Source: Mycteria americana (Eukaryota > Chordata > Aves > Ciconiiformes > Ciconiidae). Taken from it: 64,000 bases of DNA. The stretch spans positions 35,334,316-35,398,315 of the forward strand of contig NC_134372.1 of NCBI RefSeq assembly GCF_035582795.1, read 5' to 3'. The translations under genes and the position numbers were made by a program. The notes below the pieces were generated by a model that did no database searches, had not been told where the DNA came from, and worked only from the letters and a program-made list of their open reading frames with translations. How positions within the stretch are numbered: position 1 is the stretch's first letter; each line of letters opens with the position of its first letter. Shown piece after piece: positions 20,701 to 33,926 of the stretch.

Positions 20701-23700
20701 GCTAAATCATCATGTCTTTCACCAAATAACATACTGTACATAATGTTTCTTCCTCTGCTTGTTCCTTTTAAAGATCCTTAGTTTTAGTCCTAGGATTTCA
20801 CATACAGGATAACTCTTTTTTGGTATGCCACAAGCTATCTGGTACCAAAGCTTTACTTAAGCTTTGCTCCCTAGTCAACAGAAGGGCAATTTTTGCACAT
20901 TTCAGTGAAGCGTATGAAAGCATACCATAGCTGGAACCTTCACTACATAAAGGAAACTCTTCACTAGTAGTTTTGCAAATGTCTGACAAAATATTTAATT
21001 GCTAATAGCCCCATTTAATATTTATAGGTTGTTGTAAACTGTTCTCTCACTATGAGTGATTGGTATTTGACAGAGAAAAAGCTTCCTTGGCCAGGAAAAG
21101 AGGAATGATTTTTAGACTGACTGAGAGAGAACGCATACATGGCTTTATCAACCCGTAAATCAAATTCTGCTGTCAGACAGAGCTGATCCTAGTTAAATGA
21201 ATGGGGAAAACTAAATTCTGCGATGATCATTTCCTATTAACCTTATACCCTTTGCCAGTCAGGGTTTTGCTTGCAGACTGATTCCCTTCATTTTGTTTAA
21301 TGTTCTGTAGATGTCTCCGTGCACATGATGCAATTCATATTTTAAAGTAATTCTTCTTGCTCCTGCACATGTAGAGAAAAAACACCTATTTGATCTGTGC
21401 CAGTGGAAAGGCATCTACTTCAGAGTACACAGCGTTACCTACCATTTACTGATTATGCATTTTCTTTTCTTCACCAAAGAAACATTCAGTAGAATTCAGT
21501 CCTGTGAATAATGAGGCTTGTGGGCTAGCAAGATTTGGTGTGGGTATCGGTATTTCAGCTGGCTGTAGTTATCCCAGCCTGGTTTTAAGGCACTTGTAAA
21601 GGCATGGCTAGAGGTTAAAGGTGATGTACTACTTCCTTAATAGCACAAAGAAAGCAGACTGCAAAACTCTCAGTTCTTGATGAGCTGCATTGTCACCTGT
21701 TCAGACATCAATAAACTGGTTTGCATCCACTTCAAGTGTGATTTGCTGCTTAATGAAGTCCTGTTGTGCTTACATGTAAACAAGAATGCAGTATCAGGGA
21801 GGGTACAGGGGCCAGGCCAGGATGATTCGGTTCTGCACTCTGTTCTGCATTTCAGGTGACGTCATGATTGCCATGTCACACTCTATATGAATTCATCCAA
21901 ATACCATGAGCCTGAGATCCCCTCTACATCTGGCTTTATTGTTTTAATAACCATTTGTCAAGAAGTAAGACTTGTGATTTTGATGAATACAGATGAGAGA
22001 TTTAAAATATGATTTAACTAATGGACTTGGATAATTAGACTGCAATAAGGTACCAGAAATAGTTATCCCATAGGCAATTACCTTAAAGTTACACCAAAAT
22101 TATATTAGCATTGAGAAGCATCACAGTGAAATATATTATAGGCACTACAAATAGTTTTATTTCCCTTTGCTCCTTCTGGATACGTTCAGCAGTTTCACCT
22201 ATTATTAGTAGTACTCTGTATTACCAGTTCAGCAATGCAATGTATTTGGCATTTGTATCCTTCCCATCCTGGCTACTTGATGCATCAGTATTTCACTTAG
22301 GCAGTTTCACTTATGTTGCCAGCATCAAAGGATGTCATCACAATTTTGTCTCTTGGCTGCAAGTACATTACAGAGGACTGAATGTTTTTTGGTTGCACTC
22401 AGTAAGAGCTGGACAGACTTCCAAAAAATATCTCTTAACAATGTATTGGTGATGAGGACTGTACTGTACTGAGGATTGGTGATGAGGTACCCAGCCTGTG
22501 GCTTATTTCTCATTCTTTGTTCCTTCTTCCTTAATCCTTGGAAAAGTTCCTTTTCCCCCTGGCCTGTCACCTCTTGCATTTGCACTGATAGTGTCCAGAT
22601 ATACAATATTGCTAATCTGCAACAATATTTCTAGCCAGAGTGATACTGAAGTCCTAGGAGAACAGCGTTTCTGACGTTTGAATGCATTTGCTCAATATCT
22701 TCTTTTCCCCCAGTAGATGGCATTCCCCAGGAATAAGCTGGAAGCATATCTGCTTTCTGCATCTCCCTCTGACCCAAGCCAGGAGGGCATTTCCGTGGCA
22801 AGCTGATAATAAGCACAGATTTAGAATATTTTCCCCAGCATCTCTAAACTTGCATTTTGTCTGTATCAGTAGTAGTTGAAGCTGTATCAGTATCTGTTGT
22901 AGTTTTTACAGCTTTGACAATGAGTTAGGGTTAATTTTTTCCTCAGGGCTGTCCATTTTTCATTTTTAACTGGAGTAGCAGTCCCCAACACTCTGACCTT
23001 AATGCACGTGCCTCTTTGGGAAGTTAATGCCTATTTGCTTCAATGGCAGGATGTGAAATTTCAAGCAAATACGAATGTGTTGCCAGCAGAAGATGAATTC
23101 AGTGGTGTTCGGGAGCATGGCTCATCATTGTTACTAATCAATGACCCAGTTACTGTCACGCAGGCTTTGTAATAAGACAGGTTCAGATCATTCTGATACT
23201 AGCAGATACCTTTTGTTTCCTCACGTTATTGGTGGGGTATAAATTCTTACAGAGGAAAAAGGAATCAAATTTCCTTTATTTCAAACTTCACTTTTATGCA
23301 TTCTCTAATTTCTACTTTCTTACTTGACGCAGAAACTCAGCAAATGTCTGCTGTACTATATTTAGTACAGGCTTATTTGTCTTATTCCTACCTTTGAATA
23401 TTACAGAGTTTCTTTGTCAGGATATACCTGTTAGACTCTTACTGTAGTTGTGTCATGGTCAGTGTTATATTCGAAATTTAGAGTACAGCAGAGTTGACAT
23501 GCATGCAAAGTGTAGCTCATCGTTCTGTTATGCCCTTAGATGGTCAAGGGAATAGTTATGCATCGTTTTTGGACTTGCATGGGGATTTTATTATTTAAGA
23601 TTGTGTCTTTGTTACGCTATGCTTAATAGGGGTAGGTAGGAACGTGAATGTCTGTTTGGAATGAAATTTTGTGTTTTCAAGATTTATTTTCATTTTGGAT

Positions 23701-23929
23701 TGGAGAAAAGTTGCAGAAAAACTGCAGAATTTTGTCAGAGCCTTTCTCAGTTTATTGAAGTATACAAGTCTTTATGACTCGTTTTGTATTTTCAAATCTC
23801 CAACTTTATTGGCCGAAGACATACTTAGTAGTCTTTAAATAAAAAGTGATTCCTGGGAAGAAGAAGAGATGACTGTTCTTCATATCCATAGTTTACAGGA
23901 AAGAAATAGTGGGATATTAGAGAAGTCTT
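17701..23929. other. Gene-free interval, no recognisable feature
   Basis: About 6.2 kb upstream of the receptor gene. Only short random open frames occur. A partial direct duplication of about 18 bases (TATTTATGTTAAGAGTTG) sits near 18977 and 19018. No repeat family, RNA gene or exon was recognised. Confidence 0.5.
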
Positions 23930-24160
23930 AAATATCAGCAAAGGAAATTAAGAAAACAATAGTCTAATGGTAGTGAAACATTGAAATAGACTGCCTGAAA
24001 CTACCGTGGAATCTCGATCATTAGAGATCCAAAAGAATAGTTTCATCAGAAATCTATTAAGAATGATGTAGAAATGACTGAACATGCCTTGGCAAGGGAA
24101 GTGGGTTAAATAGTCTCCCAAACTCCCTTCCAGCCTTATTTGCTATAATTCTACAGCTCT
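23930..24160 (+). mobile_element. Old CR1 3'-end fragment
   Basis: Degraded plus-strand match to the 3' end of an old CR1 subfamily: GTGGAATCTCGATCATTAGA, a middle variable stretch, then CTTCCAGCC and an ATTCTA-like tail. Many point changes and no open frame, so much older than the copy at 14612. Confidence 0.65.
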
Positions 24161-24649
24161 GCAGTGGTCCTGCATCTTGTCTGTTAGAGTGTTTAGAGGC
24201 TGAATGACAAAAACCTAAGAGCAAATTCTCCTGCTGATATATCAATGTCAGTTAGACTGTTGGTAGAGAATTTGGTTTGTAATACAGTTTTGCTGTCGCT
24301 AGTTTTCTCAGTGTCACCTGTGATGCTGTAACATTTACATACCCATATACAAAAGTAGTTGGTCACTAGATTTGTAAATGCAGTTTGACTTAAAGGGATG
24401 ACAGCATGACAGTTCTAGTTAATTTTTTAAAATTTTAGCTTGCAGACAGGAGGCAATCAGTTGGTTATTTGGGCTTTAGTTTTCACAAGTTTTAAAAGAA
24501 GGTAGTGAAGGGATCCAGAACTTTTCCTGGATTGGTAAAGTTTGTGTGCTTCTTTACAGGACTGACAGTGATGTGTTTAGCCCATTGCTGAGGGAACCAA
24601 ATGTTAAAGCACATTGAAAAATGCAGAAAATTGAAGACCAACAATATCA

Positions 24650-25060
24650 TAGAGTTATTTAGGTTGGAAGAGACCTCTGGAGGTCATCTGGTCTATGAAC
24701 CACAAAACAGGGTCAATTTTGGAGTTAGATCAAGTTGCTATGGGTCCTGTCCAGCTGAGTTTTGAATGGCTCCAAGGAAGAAGATTCTGCAGTCTGTCTG
24801 GGCTCGTTCCAGTGCTTGACCACCTCTGCAGTAAAAAAATGTTCCTTATATCTAAGCAAATTTCCCTTGCTGCAGCTAGTGTGTATAACTGGATTATAAA
24901 ATAAACTAGCCTCTTGTCCTTTTGCAGTACAACCCTGAGACGAGTGTGGCTCTGTCTCTGTAATTAGTCCTTAGGTAGCAGAAGAGTTTAATTAGATACC
25001 CCTTAGCCTCTTCCTCTTTATACTGCTGTGCTTTGGTGAACCCTTGCCAGGATTAGCTTG
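24650..25060 (-). mobile_element. CR1 LINE 3' fragment, minus strand
   Basis: The left end reads TTAGGTTGGAAGAGACCTCT, the reverse complement of the CR1 3' UTR. To the right come the complement of the ORF2 end (KFFTAEVVKHWNE-like) and of the GLFSLEKRR region. The coding frame is broken. It is 5'-truncated and lies opposite to the fragment at 23930-24160. Confidence 0.85.
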
Positions 25061-28000
25061 TTTGCACTTTGTCTTTGAAACAATGAGTCAGAATTTCAGA
25101 GGACCACAAAAGATGGATTTGGATAAGAAAAAGAAAGATGCTGCCTGCTATTGACTTCATGAGCTCCTAAGAGCAGGAAGCACAGAATAAAACAGACTGC
25201 TGAGGAGAAGACATCTAACAGCAGAAACAAGGTAACACAAATGAAAACAGCCTTCTAGTGCCCACTCTGACAGCAGACCATCCCACACTGATTCCCCAGG
25301 ATGTTTCATGATGGCAAGGTAGATGCATTTGTGACAAAATGAAGAAGCTGTGTTTCTGTCTGCAGGTATATGAATTCATGAGACCAACTCACTTTCAACA
25401 GCATGGGGCTGAGGACTGTACAGACCTAATCCTGTCAGAATCAACTTAATGGCTTCCCCATTTAATTTACTCCTCAGGCTTCTCCTCAAGAAGAAGAAAA
25501 GGTGAAATGAAGAAGTGTATTCGTGTAAGAAAAAACAACACATTTAATGAAACTAAATAATTGTCATGACTTGCTACATGATAATTGACAAATTAACTTG
25601 GAAAAAGTAAAAAATAAAAAACCACAACTAGACAGGTCACTTTAAAGATGCTTTCTTGTTAGGTTAGATATATCTCAAATGTAACAGATCAAAACCAAGA
25701 AAAAGCCAATTGGGGAAAAGGTAAAATAATTAAATAAAAAGAACCAAAATTAGAAAAAAGAAACTGAGATCTTTAAAGAGGCAGAAGTAGATGAACGTAT
25801 AGAGAATGGGTCATTGTGAAAATGCTTGTGTTAGAGATGTGAATTGTGAATATTTTGTCTGAGCTACAACATCTTTGTGATACTACCCCTTTATACACCC
25901 ATTCTACTGTGAATTGAGTTGGGACAGTGATTTATCTTCAATATTATGTTTGGCAGGAGTTTATTGCTAAGTTAAGGGTTTAACCTTTTGTATCATTACT
26001 TTAAGACATGGTCCTTATGGTATACTTATTTTTCAGTGAAAAAAAATCATTTATTTAAGGCAGAAATAAGTTAAAGCATATGCAGTAGTTTGGCAACACA
26101 GCAAGAAATAGAAACCTGTGGCAGAGATTTCTAGGACTGCACAAGCAATTTGAGCAGATAATATTATCTCCACAATCAGTGGAAAACCTTAAGCAAAAGT
26201 CTTTGATGCCAAATGGTGGTCAAAGTCTTTACAAGCAATGACACTGTAAATCAGGTTACTAGTTGTACAACTTGTACAACATCTGCAGGTAAATGAAGTA
26301 GGTTACTGGTCCAAATTATTGATACCAAACCCCAAGATTTCCTGTTGTTACCTTTTGTGAGGTGAGAAAGAGAGAAACAGTCGGCAGGGTTCTTTCTGGA
26401 TCTCCATAAGAAAGACCCAACGACAAATGGCTTAATAAAATAGTTGTTTTAATAAGACAGAATAAAAAGAGGACTATAGATAGTAAATCTTACGAGGTGG
26501 TGGAAACTCCATGTTTGTACAGCATTGGACAGACCCTGGATGGATTTTGTGATGGCACTCTGTGCAGAACCCATCCACAAAGAGAAGCTCCTCTGTTTGG
26601 GTCATCCGAGCTATTCTATGATTTTCTTACAAGAAAAGAATTCTACTCATCATTTCTACTGTCAAACAAGAAGGAAGTTCACATAAGAACCTCTTGCTAC
26701 AGTTTTAGATAAAGATGAGGCTCACAGGTAGTGTAATTGCCAGTACCAAGTGGGAGCTGCCTGCAGGCTCCTCTGTCAGAATGAGCTGGCTGAGGTTATC
26801 CTGTGACCAAGGAAATTGTGCAGCCCAACACAGGCCTGAAGGCTAAGCTGTTCCCACAGCACAGCACAGCTCAGGTGTGGGCCTGCTCACGTTAACTGTT
26901 TTGTGGATCACTAACTCCTCAATATACAATGGTCTCCTGGTTAGGATCACTACAAAGAGAAAAAAACCCTCAGCAGTGTGCACACAGTTATATGTCCCCC
27001 AATGGCATGTATGTAGGCAGTCTTTGTAGCTGTAAATCAACAATTTATGAAAGAGATGTAGCTACAGGAAATATATATGAAGTGGTCCAAAAGCCACTGA
27101 GCTAAATAGAATTCCAATGACTTCAGTGTACTTGCGTCAGCCCCCAGTTGTGCATTTTGCTGGAAAGCACAGAAGGATCAGTTTTAACTAATTGCAGAAG
27201 GAACATTGCAGCACAGCAGTAGGAGGCAGAAACCTGTGTTCTGTTCTTGGTTCTGCCATAAACTTGTAAACTTAAGGTCATAGAAAATCACTCAGATTTT
27301 GTGTGTCTCAATATTCTTGCATGGGACAGGGTACTTAAAGTCTTCTTTTGAAAATATATTCTAGAAGCAAAAGCTTTAAAAATTCACATTGTTAGAGAGA
27401 TTCATAAAACAATGTCAGCAGAACAATAGATTTCATATCCTTTTTCTGTTTATAGTTAAACTCAATAGGCAAGGCAGCTTCCACCCACCACATGTTCAAA
27501 TATATTCATCTTTGCATGCAGTGATTAAGCAGGCTGTTCCCATTAGTGTCAGTGGGAGTTAAATAACCAATTATGGAACATTAAGAGGAAATGATAGCCT
27601 TTAATCATTTGTAAAAAAAAAAAGCAGCCAAAAAAACCCACAAACATTTATTTCTTTTTAAATAAGTCATTGACACTCCTCATATGCTTGAAGTTTTGTG
27701 CTCATTTATGTCCTAGCAAAATATCACATTCCTATCTAAAGCTCAACATAGCAGACATAAAACCATCGGTTCTGTGTGTTATAGTTAAAAAGATGAGCAA
27801 ATCTGAATCTGTTTTTTCAATGATTCCCCATACCAGGAAATCTATGTGTTGGGCACAACTGGCTGAATTTATTTTGGTAAATGTGAATTTCATTAAAAAT
27901 TCAGTCGGGATAAGGGCAGAATTTACTTGTTCAGGACAAGGTCTGTCAATATTTGACAAATAGTTTTGACAAAAAAAATAAGGAATTGTTTTCCATGTTG

Positions 28001-28085
28001 GAATGTTGTGTTTAGAGAGCATTATTTTTTAATGAAATGTTTAAGCTTTTCAATTTGAAAGGGAGTTTTCATTTCAAAATTGTTA
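25061..28085. other. Gene-free interval, AT-rich
   Basis: Roughly 3 kb of AT-rich DNA without a supportable gene. Apart from a MIR-like relic at about 27225-27335 I recognise nothing. A stretch around 26370-26470 with A-rich strings and AATAAA motifs could be a decayed repeat, but I cannot place it. Confidence 0.45.
27225..27335 (+). mobile_element. MIR-like SINE relic
   Basis: The string GTTCTTGGTTCTGCCATAAA, then AGGTCATAGAAAATCACTCAG and TGTGTCTCAATATTCTTGCAT, follows the order of the MIR core (variable lead, tgtgaccttgggcaa, ctgtgcctcagttt). It is strongly diverged, as expected for amniote-age MIR. Confidence 0.45.
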
Positions 28086-28090
28086 TAAGT

Positions 28091-29234
28091 TGTGGTGTGT
28101 TGACCCTGGCTGGATGCCAGGGTACCACCAAGCCTCTCTATCACTCCCCTCCTCAGCTGGACAGGGGAGAGAAAAATATAATGAAAAGCTCGTGGGTCGA
28201 GATAAGGACAGGGAGAGATCATTCACCAATTACTGTCACGGGCAAAACAGACTCGACTTGGGGAAAAATATTAATTTAATTTATTACCAATCAAATCAGA
28301 GTAGGATAATGAGAAATAAAACCAGATCTTGAAAACGCCTTCCCCCCACCCCTCCCTTCTTCTTGGGCTTAACTTTACTCCCGATTTTCTCTACATCCTT
28401 CCCCCCAGTGGTGCAGGGGGACGGGGAATGGGGGTTGCGGTCGATTCATCACATGTTTCTGCCACTCCTTCCTTCTCAGAGATAGGACTCCTCAAACTCT
28501 TCCCCTGCTCCAGCGTGGCATCCCTCCCGTGGGAGACAGTCCTCTATGAACTTCTCCAACATGAGTCCTTCCCACAGGCTACAGTTCTTCATGAACTGCT
28601 CCAGCGTGGGTCCCTTCCACAGGATGCAGCCCTTCAGGAACAGACTGCTCCAGCGTTGGTCCCCCACAAGGTCACAAGTCCTGCCAGCAAACCTGCTCCA
28701 GCATGGGCTCCTCTCTCCATGGGTCCACAGGTCCTGCCAGGAGCCCGCTCCAGCACAGGCTTTCCACGGGGTCACAGCCTCCTTCGGGCATCCACCTGCT
28801 CCAGCGTGGGGTCCTCCACGGGCTGCAGGTGGCTATCTGCTACACTGTTAACCTCCATGGGCTGCAGGGGGACAGCCTGCCTCACCATGGTCTTCATCAC
28901 GGGCTGCAGGGGAGTCTCTGCTCCAGCTCCTGCAGCACCTCCTCCCCTCCTTCTTCACTGATCTTGGTGTCTGCAGAGTTGTTCCTCTCACATAGTCTCG
29001 CTCCTCTCTTCAGCTGGAGTTGCACAGGGCTTTTTTTTTCCCCCTTCTTAAATACGTCATCACAGAGGTCCTACTATCATCACTGACTGGCTTGGCCTTG
29101 GCCAGCAGCAGGTCTGTCTTGGAGCCAGCTGGCATTGCCTGTATCAGACACAGGGGAAGCTTCTAGCAGCTTCTCACAGAAGCTACCCCTGTAGCCCCCC
29201 CGCTACCAAAACCTTGCCACACAAACCCAATACA
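28091..29234 (-). mobile_element. Solo LTR of an avian endogenous retrovirus, minus orientation
   Basis: A 1144-bp element starts TGTGGTG and ends CAATACA, flanked by a perfect 5-bp target duplication TAAGT (28086-28090 and 29235-29239). Read on the minus strand it has a TATTTAAG box next to a TGACG (CRE-like) site near 29048-29060, and an AATAAA signal at 28285-28280. No retroviral coding region accompanies it, so it is a solo LTR left by recombination. The sequence matches an LTR family I know from bird genomes, though I cannot give its formal name. A minisatellite fills its middle. Open frames of up to 210 codons inside it are by-products of that repeat. Confidence 0.9.
28505..28927. repeat. 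Minisatellite of about 46 bp inside the solo LTR
   Basis: The core CTGCTCCAGC, or a near version, recurs at 28505, 28551, 28596, 28645, 28693, 28745, 28796, 28837, 28876 and 28918. Spacing is 39-52 bases, about ten copies. Units also share CCACGGG and CTGCAG-like pieces. The repeat belongs to the LTR, since copies of this LTR elsewhere have it as far as I recall. Confidence 0.8.
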
Positions 29235-32200
29235 TAAGTACTGTAAAGAAAAAAAGAAATGGAATAAAGTTGTTAATTGAGTCTCAAGCATGGGACTAAG
29301 AAAGGAAAGAAAGAAGAGTTTTCTGCAGAAAAATTCTTGCATCTGAATGCCATCTTTGGAAATTCTCTTCAGACAGGGGAGAGAGTGGAAGGAAGGATTA
29401 ATTTTTAAAAGCTACTGCCTGGTGGATGTTGCTCCTATAGTCTCCAAAATTCTGCTTTCCTCAGCAACTAGCCTGAAGGACCATCCCACTCTGGACTCTC
29501 CAATTAGACGACTCCTGTCTTGTGTAGACCCAGGATTGTCACCTGTGCATCTCGTATGCTGACAAGCAGCATACAGAAAGCCAGAGGGACACAGGAAAGT
29601 GCAGTAAATGTACAAATATTCTCACAGTCCCCACACTCAAATGGGGAACCAGTTCTTACATTTGAGTGTGACTGCATTTTAATCAGACAGAGGGGAAGCT
29701 ACAAGCTAGGGTTCAGATGCCTGGTCTGGTGCTTACAAAGCAGTACATTGATTGCTGTGGATATCTAAGGAGCTGTTTGTTCAGGGCCTGCATCTTGCAA
29801 GGAATTGATTTGTAGGTACTAATGCACTTCCTTTCAGTAAAATAAATGTCATCTTGCTAGTGTGAACTCATTCCATTTTTTACTTATTAGAGAAGATAAT
29901 CTAGTATTGCTTTGAAATGAAATTTCTAGGGAATTCATTTGTCTGATAAAAAATATAGCACAGATTCAGACTGTTTTTCTGCTTTTGTTATAGGGGCTAT
30001 TTGTATTCTTCCCATTATCAAATCCAATAAAAGTGGCTTGCTGCAAAAGAGCAACAGTTACCTGACACTGTAGCACCCTGTTGCTCCCTGCACACATTCG
30101 AAGGGGAGAATCAGTATGGTGCATTGAGCTGTCAAAGTCCACCCACACTAGCTGCATGGAAATATTAATGGAATCAGGCATTCAGTTCATACTTTCAGCT
30201 TTGGCAAACAATGTCATTCTTAACCACTAAAAAGAGAAGCAGCTTTGCTTATCAGAGTGGCTGATAGCTCTGTAGAAGAGAGCTCAGGGAAGAAACCAGT
30301 GAGCAGGTATTCTGTGACTGCCCAAGGCTCGCTGTCAGCAGCACACTGCAGAACATGCCATGTTACCCCTGTAAAAGGTAACAGAGGCATATAGAGATAC
30401 AGCCTTTAGGTGTTATCCGCTAACATGCAGCACAACCAGGTCCCTAAAGCAAACTGGCCACCAGACTCAGATACTAGCTTTTCCTCAGTGGAGGCTTTAA
30501 TCTCTCCTGAGTCAGCAGCAGGGTGAAGAGGCTGTTGCTAACACAGCTGATTTGTATTGCAACCCAAGGAATTAGCTTGAGTAGGATCTCTTGGAGATGC
30601 TTTCAACTCCATGAAACAGCTGAGCCTAGCAAGCTAACACCTCTGCAGCACAAGCCCCTTTTGAAGGGTGTGGTGCGTGCTGAGGTGAGCATTTTGGTAG
30701 CATAAGCCCTGGGCAAAAGCAGTTTTGTATAACTGGTTCTACGTAAATGGCTAAAGCCTTCACTTACTGAGGCTTGCATCAAGTCTACCGTGAATTATTA
30801 ACTTCTGTTTTGACTTTGGTTGTCTCCTGAATTTGGTTCCTGCTGTAGGAGATGAATCTTGATCCCTGTCTCTTGATATTTCTTCCCTGTCTGCCTCTAT
30901 GACTCTTTAAATTTTAGTGGGTAAGAGACAAAGAATAAAACTGAATGGTAAGTGGCCTTTCTATTCCTGTAAACTTAGGTTTTCAAAAAGCCTGCTATTA
31001 TTTTTTAGAATTGAAAATAGACTTTTTCAAACTCTCTTTTTCTTCAAGGTGTGACTATGATTTGTTCTATCTGCAGGGCAAGCGAAATGAGAGAGGCTGT
31101 GCCCTTGGGCAAACCACTAATCCAGTTGATGCCCTTACTTGAGGTGTGGAAGCCTCTGATGTAAACCTTTGTGCAAGTCTTATGGGCCACGTATACCAGT
31201 CCATCTTGTTTCCTCCATCTGTAAGCCCTAATCATTGCCAAAAATTGTAGGAGACCAAATCCTGCACTGACAAATCCAAAGATAAACTGATTTTTGTGAT
31301 GACGTCAGACTTTATCTCTGCCCTGAGAGTTGTATGGGTGTCAGCAATAATCTGAAGTCCTTGACTTTTTTTTTCCCCCAGATTTTTGCCATAGCATAAA
31401 GCCTACTCCAAATGAATGACACCCAGTGTCCATATGCAGACTTTGTCCTAAACTTATTTTATCTTCATAAGCAATATATGCATTAGAACTAAATGTCAGC
31501 AGAAAATAGTGGCCTGTGTCAGGTCTCATTCTCTCATTTTCAGACAGGAAAAATCTAGTAATAAACTATGCCTTGATCTTGCAAGATCATCAAGATAAAA
31601 AAAAATTCTCTTCTTTGCTCTTCCTAAAACTTGCTCCTAACTTTAGTCTCTGTAGCCTAATCCATAGTGAGTTGATTTATCTTATAGGCCCCATCCAGTT
31701 TTTGACCTTAATCTAGCTAGGAGGACCATGCAAGATCCATGAATAAACCACATTTTTCAACCCTTTATTTACCAAAGAGTAGACTTACCCTTATTGATTA
31801 AAAAAAAAAAATAAAAATCCCCCACCAAAACCAAACTTCAGCCCTGGGCACCTGCTTGCTGATACCTGCGCACCTTGTTCTAGGCTTGTGAAACATGCAG
31901 AATACAGACCTGCATGGAGTGTCTTAGGCCTCCTTCCTAACCTTAAATCCAGGCAAGATGGCTGATACATTTTTACAAAGGCTAAGCCTTTGCTCCTTGC
32001 CAAGCATGTGGCTCAACCTTGTACTGGAGTTCTGGAAGATTCAGCAATTGACTGATCTTAGAGCTCTTATTCCTGAACTTTTAGCTTTTACCTTTGCTAT
32101 AATCATAGAAAGTGAACCAATGTTTTTATCAAAGCCAAACATAAACCGCTGGTTCATACTGACACAAGCACACAGCTTAGCCCTTTGAGCCATACATAGT

Positions 32201-32315
32201 GCAGAAATTAATGAACTCTTCAGTTTGCGGTAAGTCCTGTGATGTTCAGGTTGTGTTCAGCAGCATGAAGGAAAAGGGTGACAAGTATGATGAAGTTTAC
32301 CAATGTATTAAGTTA

Positions 32316-32343
32316 AGGATATACCAATATATTGGTATATCCT
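32316..32343. repeat. 28-bp perfect palindrome
   Basis: Each arm is 14 bases (AGGATATACCAATA) with no spacer; the element equals its own reverse complement. It could extrude as a cruciform, or be the fused end of a small DNA transposon. It is followed by CCTCACACA, which recurs at about 32355. Confidence 0.9.
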
Positions 32344-33874
32344 CACACACAAGCTGGCATTTCCTCACACAACATGTAGATTATGGAGCTTCTTGTCACT
32401 GCACATAGTGAATGCTGGAAGTTTACATAAATTCAAAAAGCAGTTGAGTTTTCTGTCCATGAATTATCCATCCAGGGTAATTAAACACAAAGATGCAACT
32501 TCATTCTGAAGAATTCCCTGTGCTGCAAATCCTTGGAGACTGGGAGAGTGTTCTGGGGAAGTTTCATTATATGATTGCTTTGTTTTCGTGCTCTGTCCCC
32601 AGCAAAGTATTCTGTGGGAGACAGAATTTAAGTCCTTGGGCCTGATCTGCTTTGGATGTTCTAATGTTAGCCTTTGGTTTTCAAAATCTCAGCCTTGATC
32701 ATAACCAGAGCCAGATGATGAATACTTGCATCGAAGGGAAACATAATTAGGGGCTCACTGTTGATAGCAGCCTGCATCTAGCAGGATGATGCAAGATTAA
32801 ATAATAAATCAATTTCTTAAATTCTGAAAACGCACATTCATAAGGTAGTAAACTGAGACGCCTGGGATGTTGGAGGAATGGATATCAGAAGCATTTTGTA
32901 AAATTCAAAAGAGAATATCAGAATTAGCCATTTGTGTTGAAAGGTAGTGCACAGATCTGGGCTGATGTCGGATCTTGGCTAAAATGACCATTCAAAGTTG
33001 AAAAGGCCAAGTGTTTGAGGAAGATGTTTAATAGCATGCTAGCTGTGAAACTTTGACCTCAGACAACAGCCATGTGTATTCAACAGCTCTCCCTTACTCT
33101 TTTGTCACTTTGGACTGTATCTATAACTTAACTTCTGGAAGATCTTTATTTATGTTGCTGTACTAAGATCTTTGCATAGGTGAAACTTGATTATATCACA
33201 AAGGGTTTTAGGCAGATGCTTCTTACATTTTACTTGTCTGTGATGACAGAGGTAGAACCATTTAGCCATCTCTTCATGCATATGTGCTCGAGGTTAGAAG
33301 CTAAAAGACTGAGGAGAAAACTGAACTTGAGTTCCCCACATCACTAGAGAAGTGCTCTAATGACAGCTACTGCAGGAAGAGTGGGAGAAGAGGGGAGTGT
33401 GCATTGCAACCTGCTTATTTGTACATGTGCTTTGTTTTTTGAAGTATAACCCCTGCCCATTTTTTTTTCCCAAGAGAACGCTATAGTTGTAGAATTCTAG
33501 CATATACATGACTCCTTGTAAACAAGAATTTGCCATCTAAACTTGAGAAAAGAAGTAATTAAAATGTGTTTCTTTCAGTGGTTCCTTTTGGCGAGCTTTT
33601 GTGGCTTCCCTCTTAGTGTGCTGAATGTTTGCGAATCTTTTCTTAAAATGCCACACACAGAATATGACAACCGAAGTACCTAACTTAAGTGGTGTGAATA
33701 TCACACAGGGAGCCTAGCATCTAAGAGGCACTACAATGCGTAAGAGGCATTACGACACATAAATGTAGTTGAACAGGTTTCTAGGTATAAGCAGTCTCTT
33801 CTTGAGGGAATAAATATCATATAATTTTCTGAAGGGGAAAAAATAAACAGAACTACAGAGCTGGTATCTATGGA

Positions 33875-33926
33875 ATCTTAAAAACTACTTTCTTGAGAGA
33901 ATCTTAAAAACTTCTATCTTGAGAGA
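33875..33926. repeat. Tandem duplication, two copies of about 26 bp
   Basis: The unit begins ATCTTAAAAAC and ends CTTGAGAGA and is present twice head to tail with three or so differences. It is a local slippage-type duplication. Confidence 0.8.

Noticed and set aside
28329-28961. 210-codon open frame on the plus strand
   Set aside because: It lies wholly in the solo LTR, opposite to the LTR's own direction, and stays open because of the 46-bp repeat. It has no relation to a known protein family.
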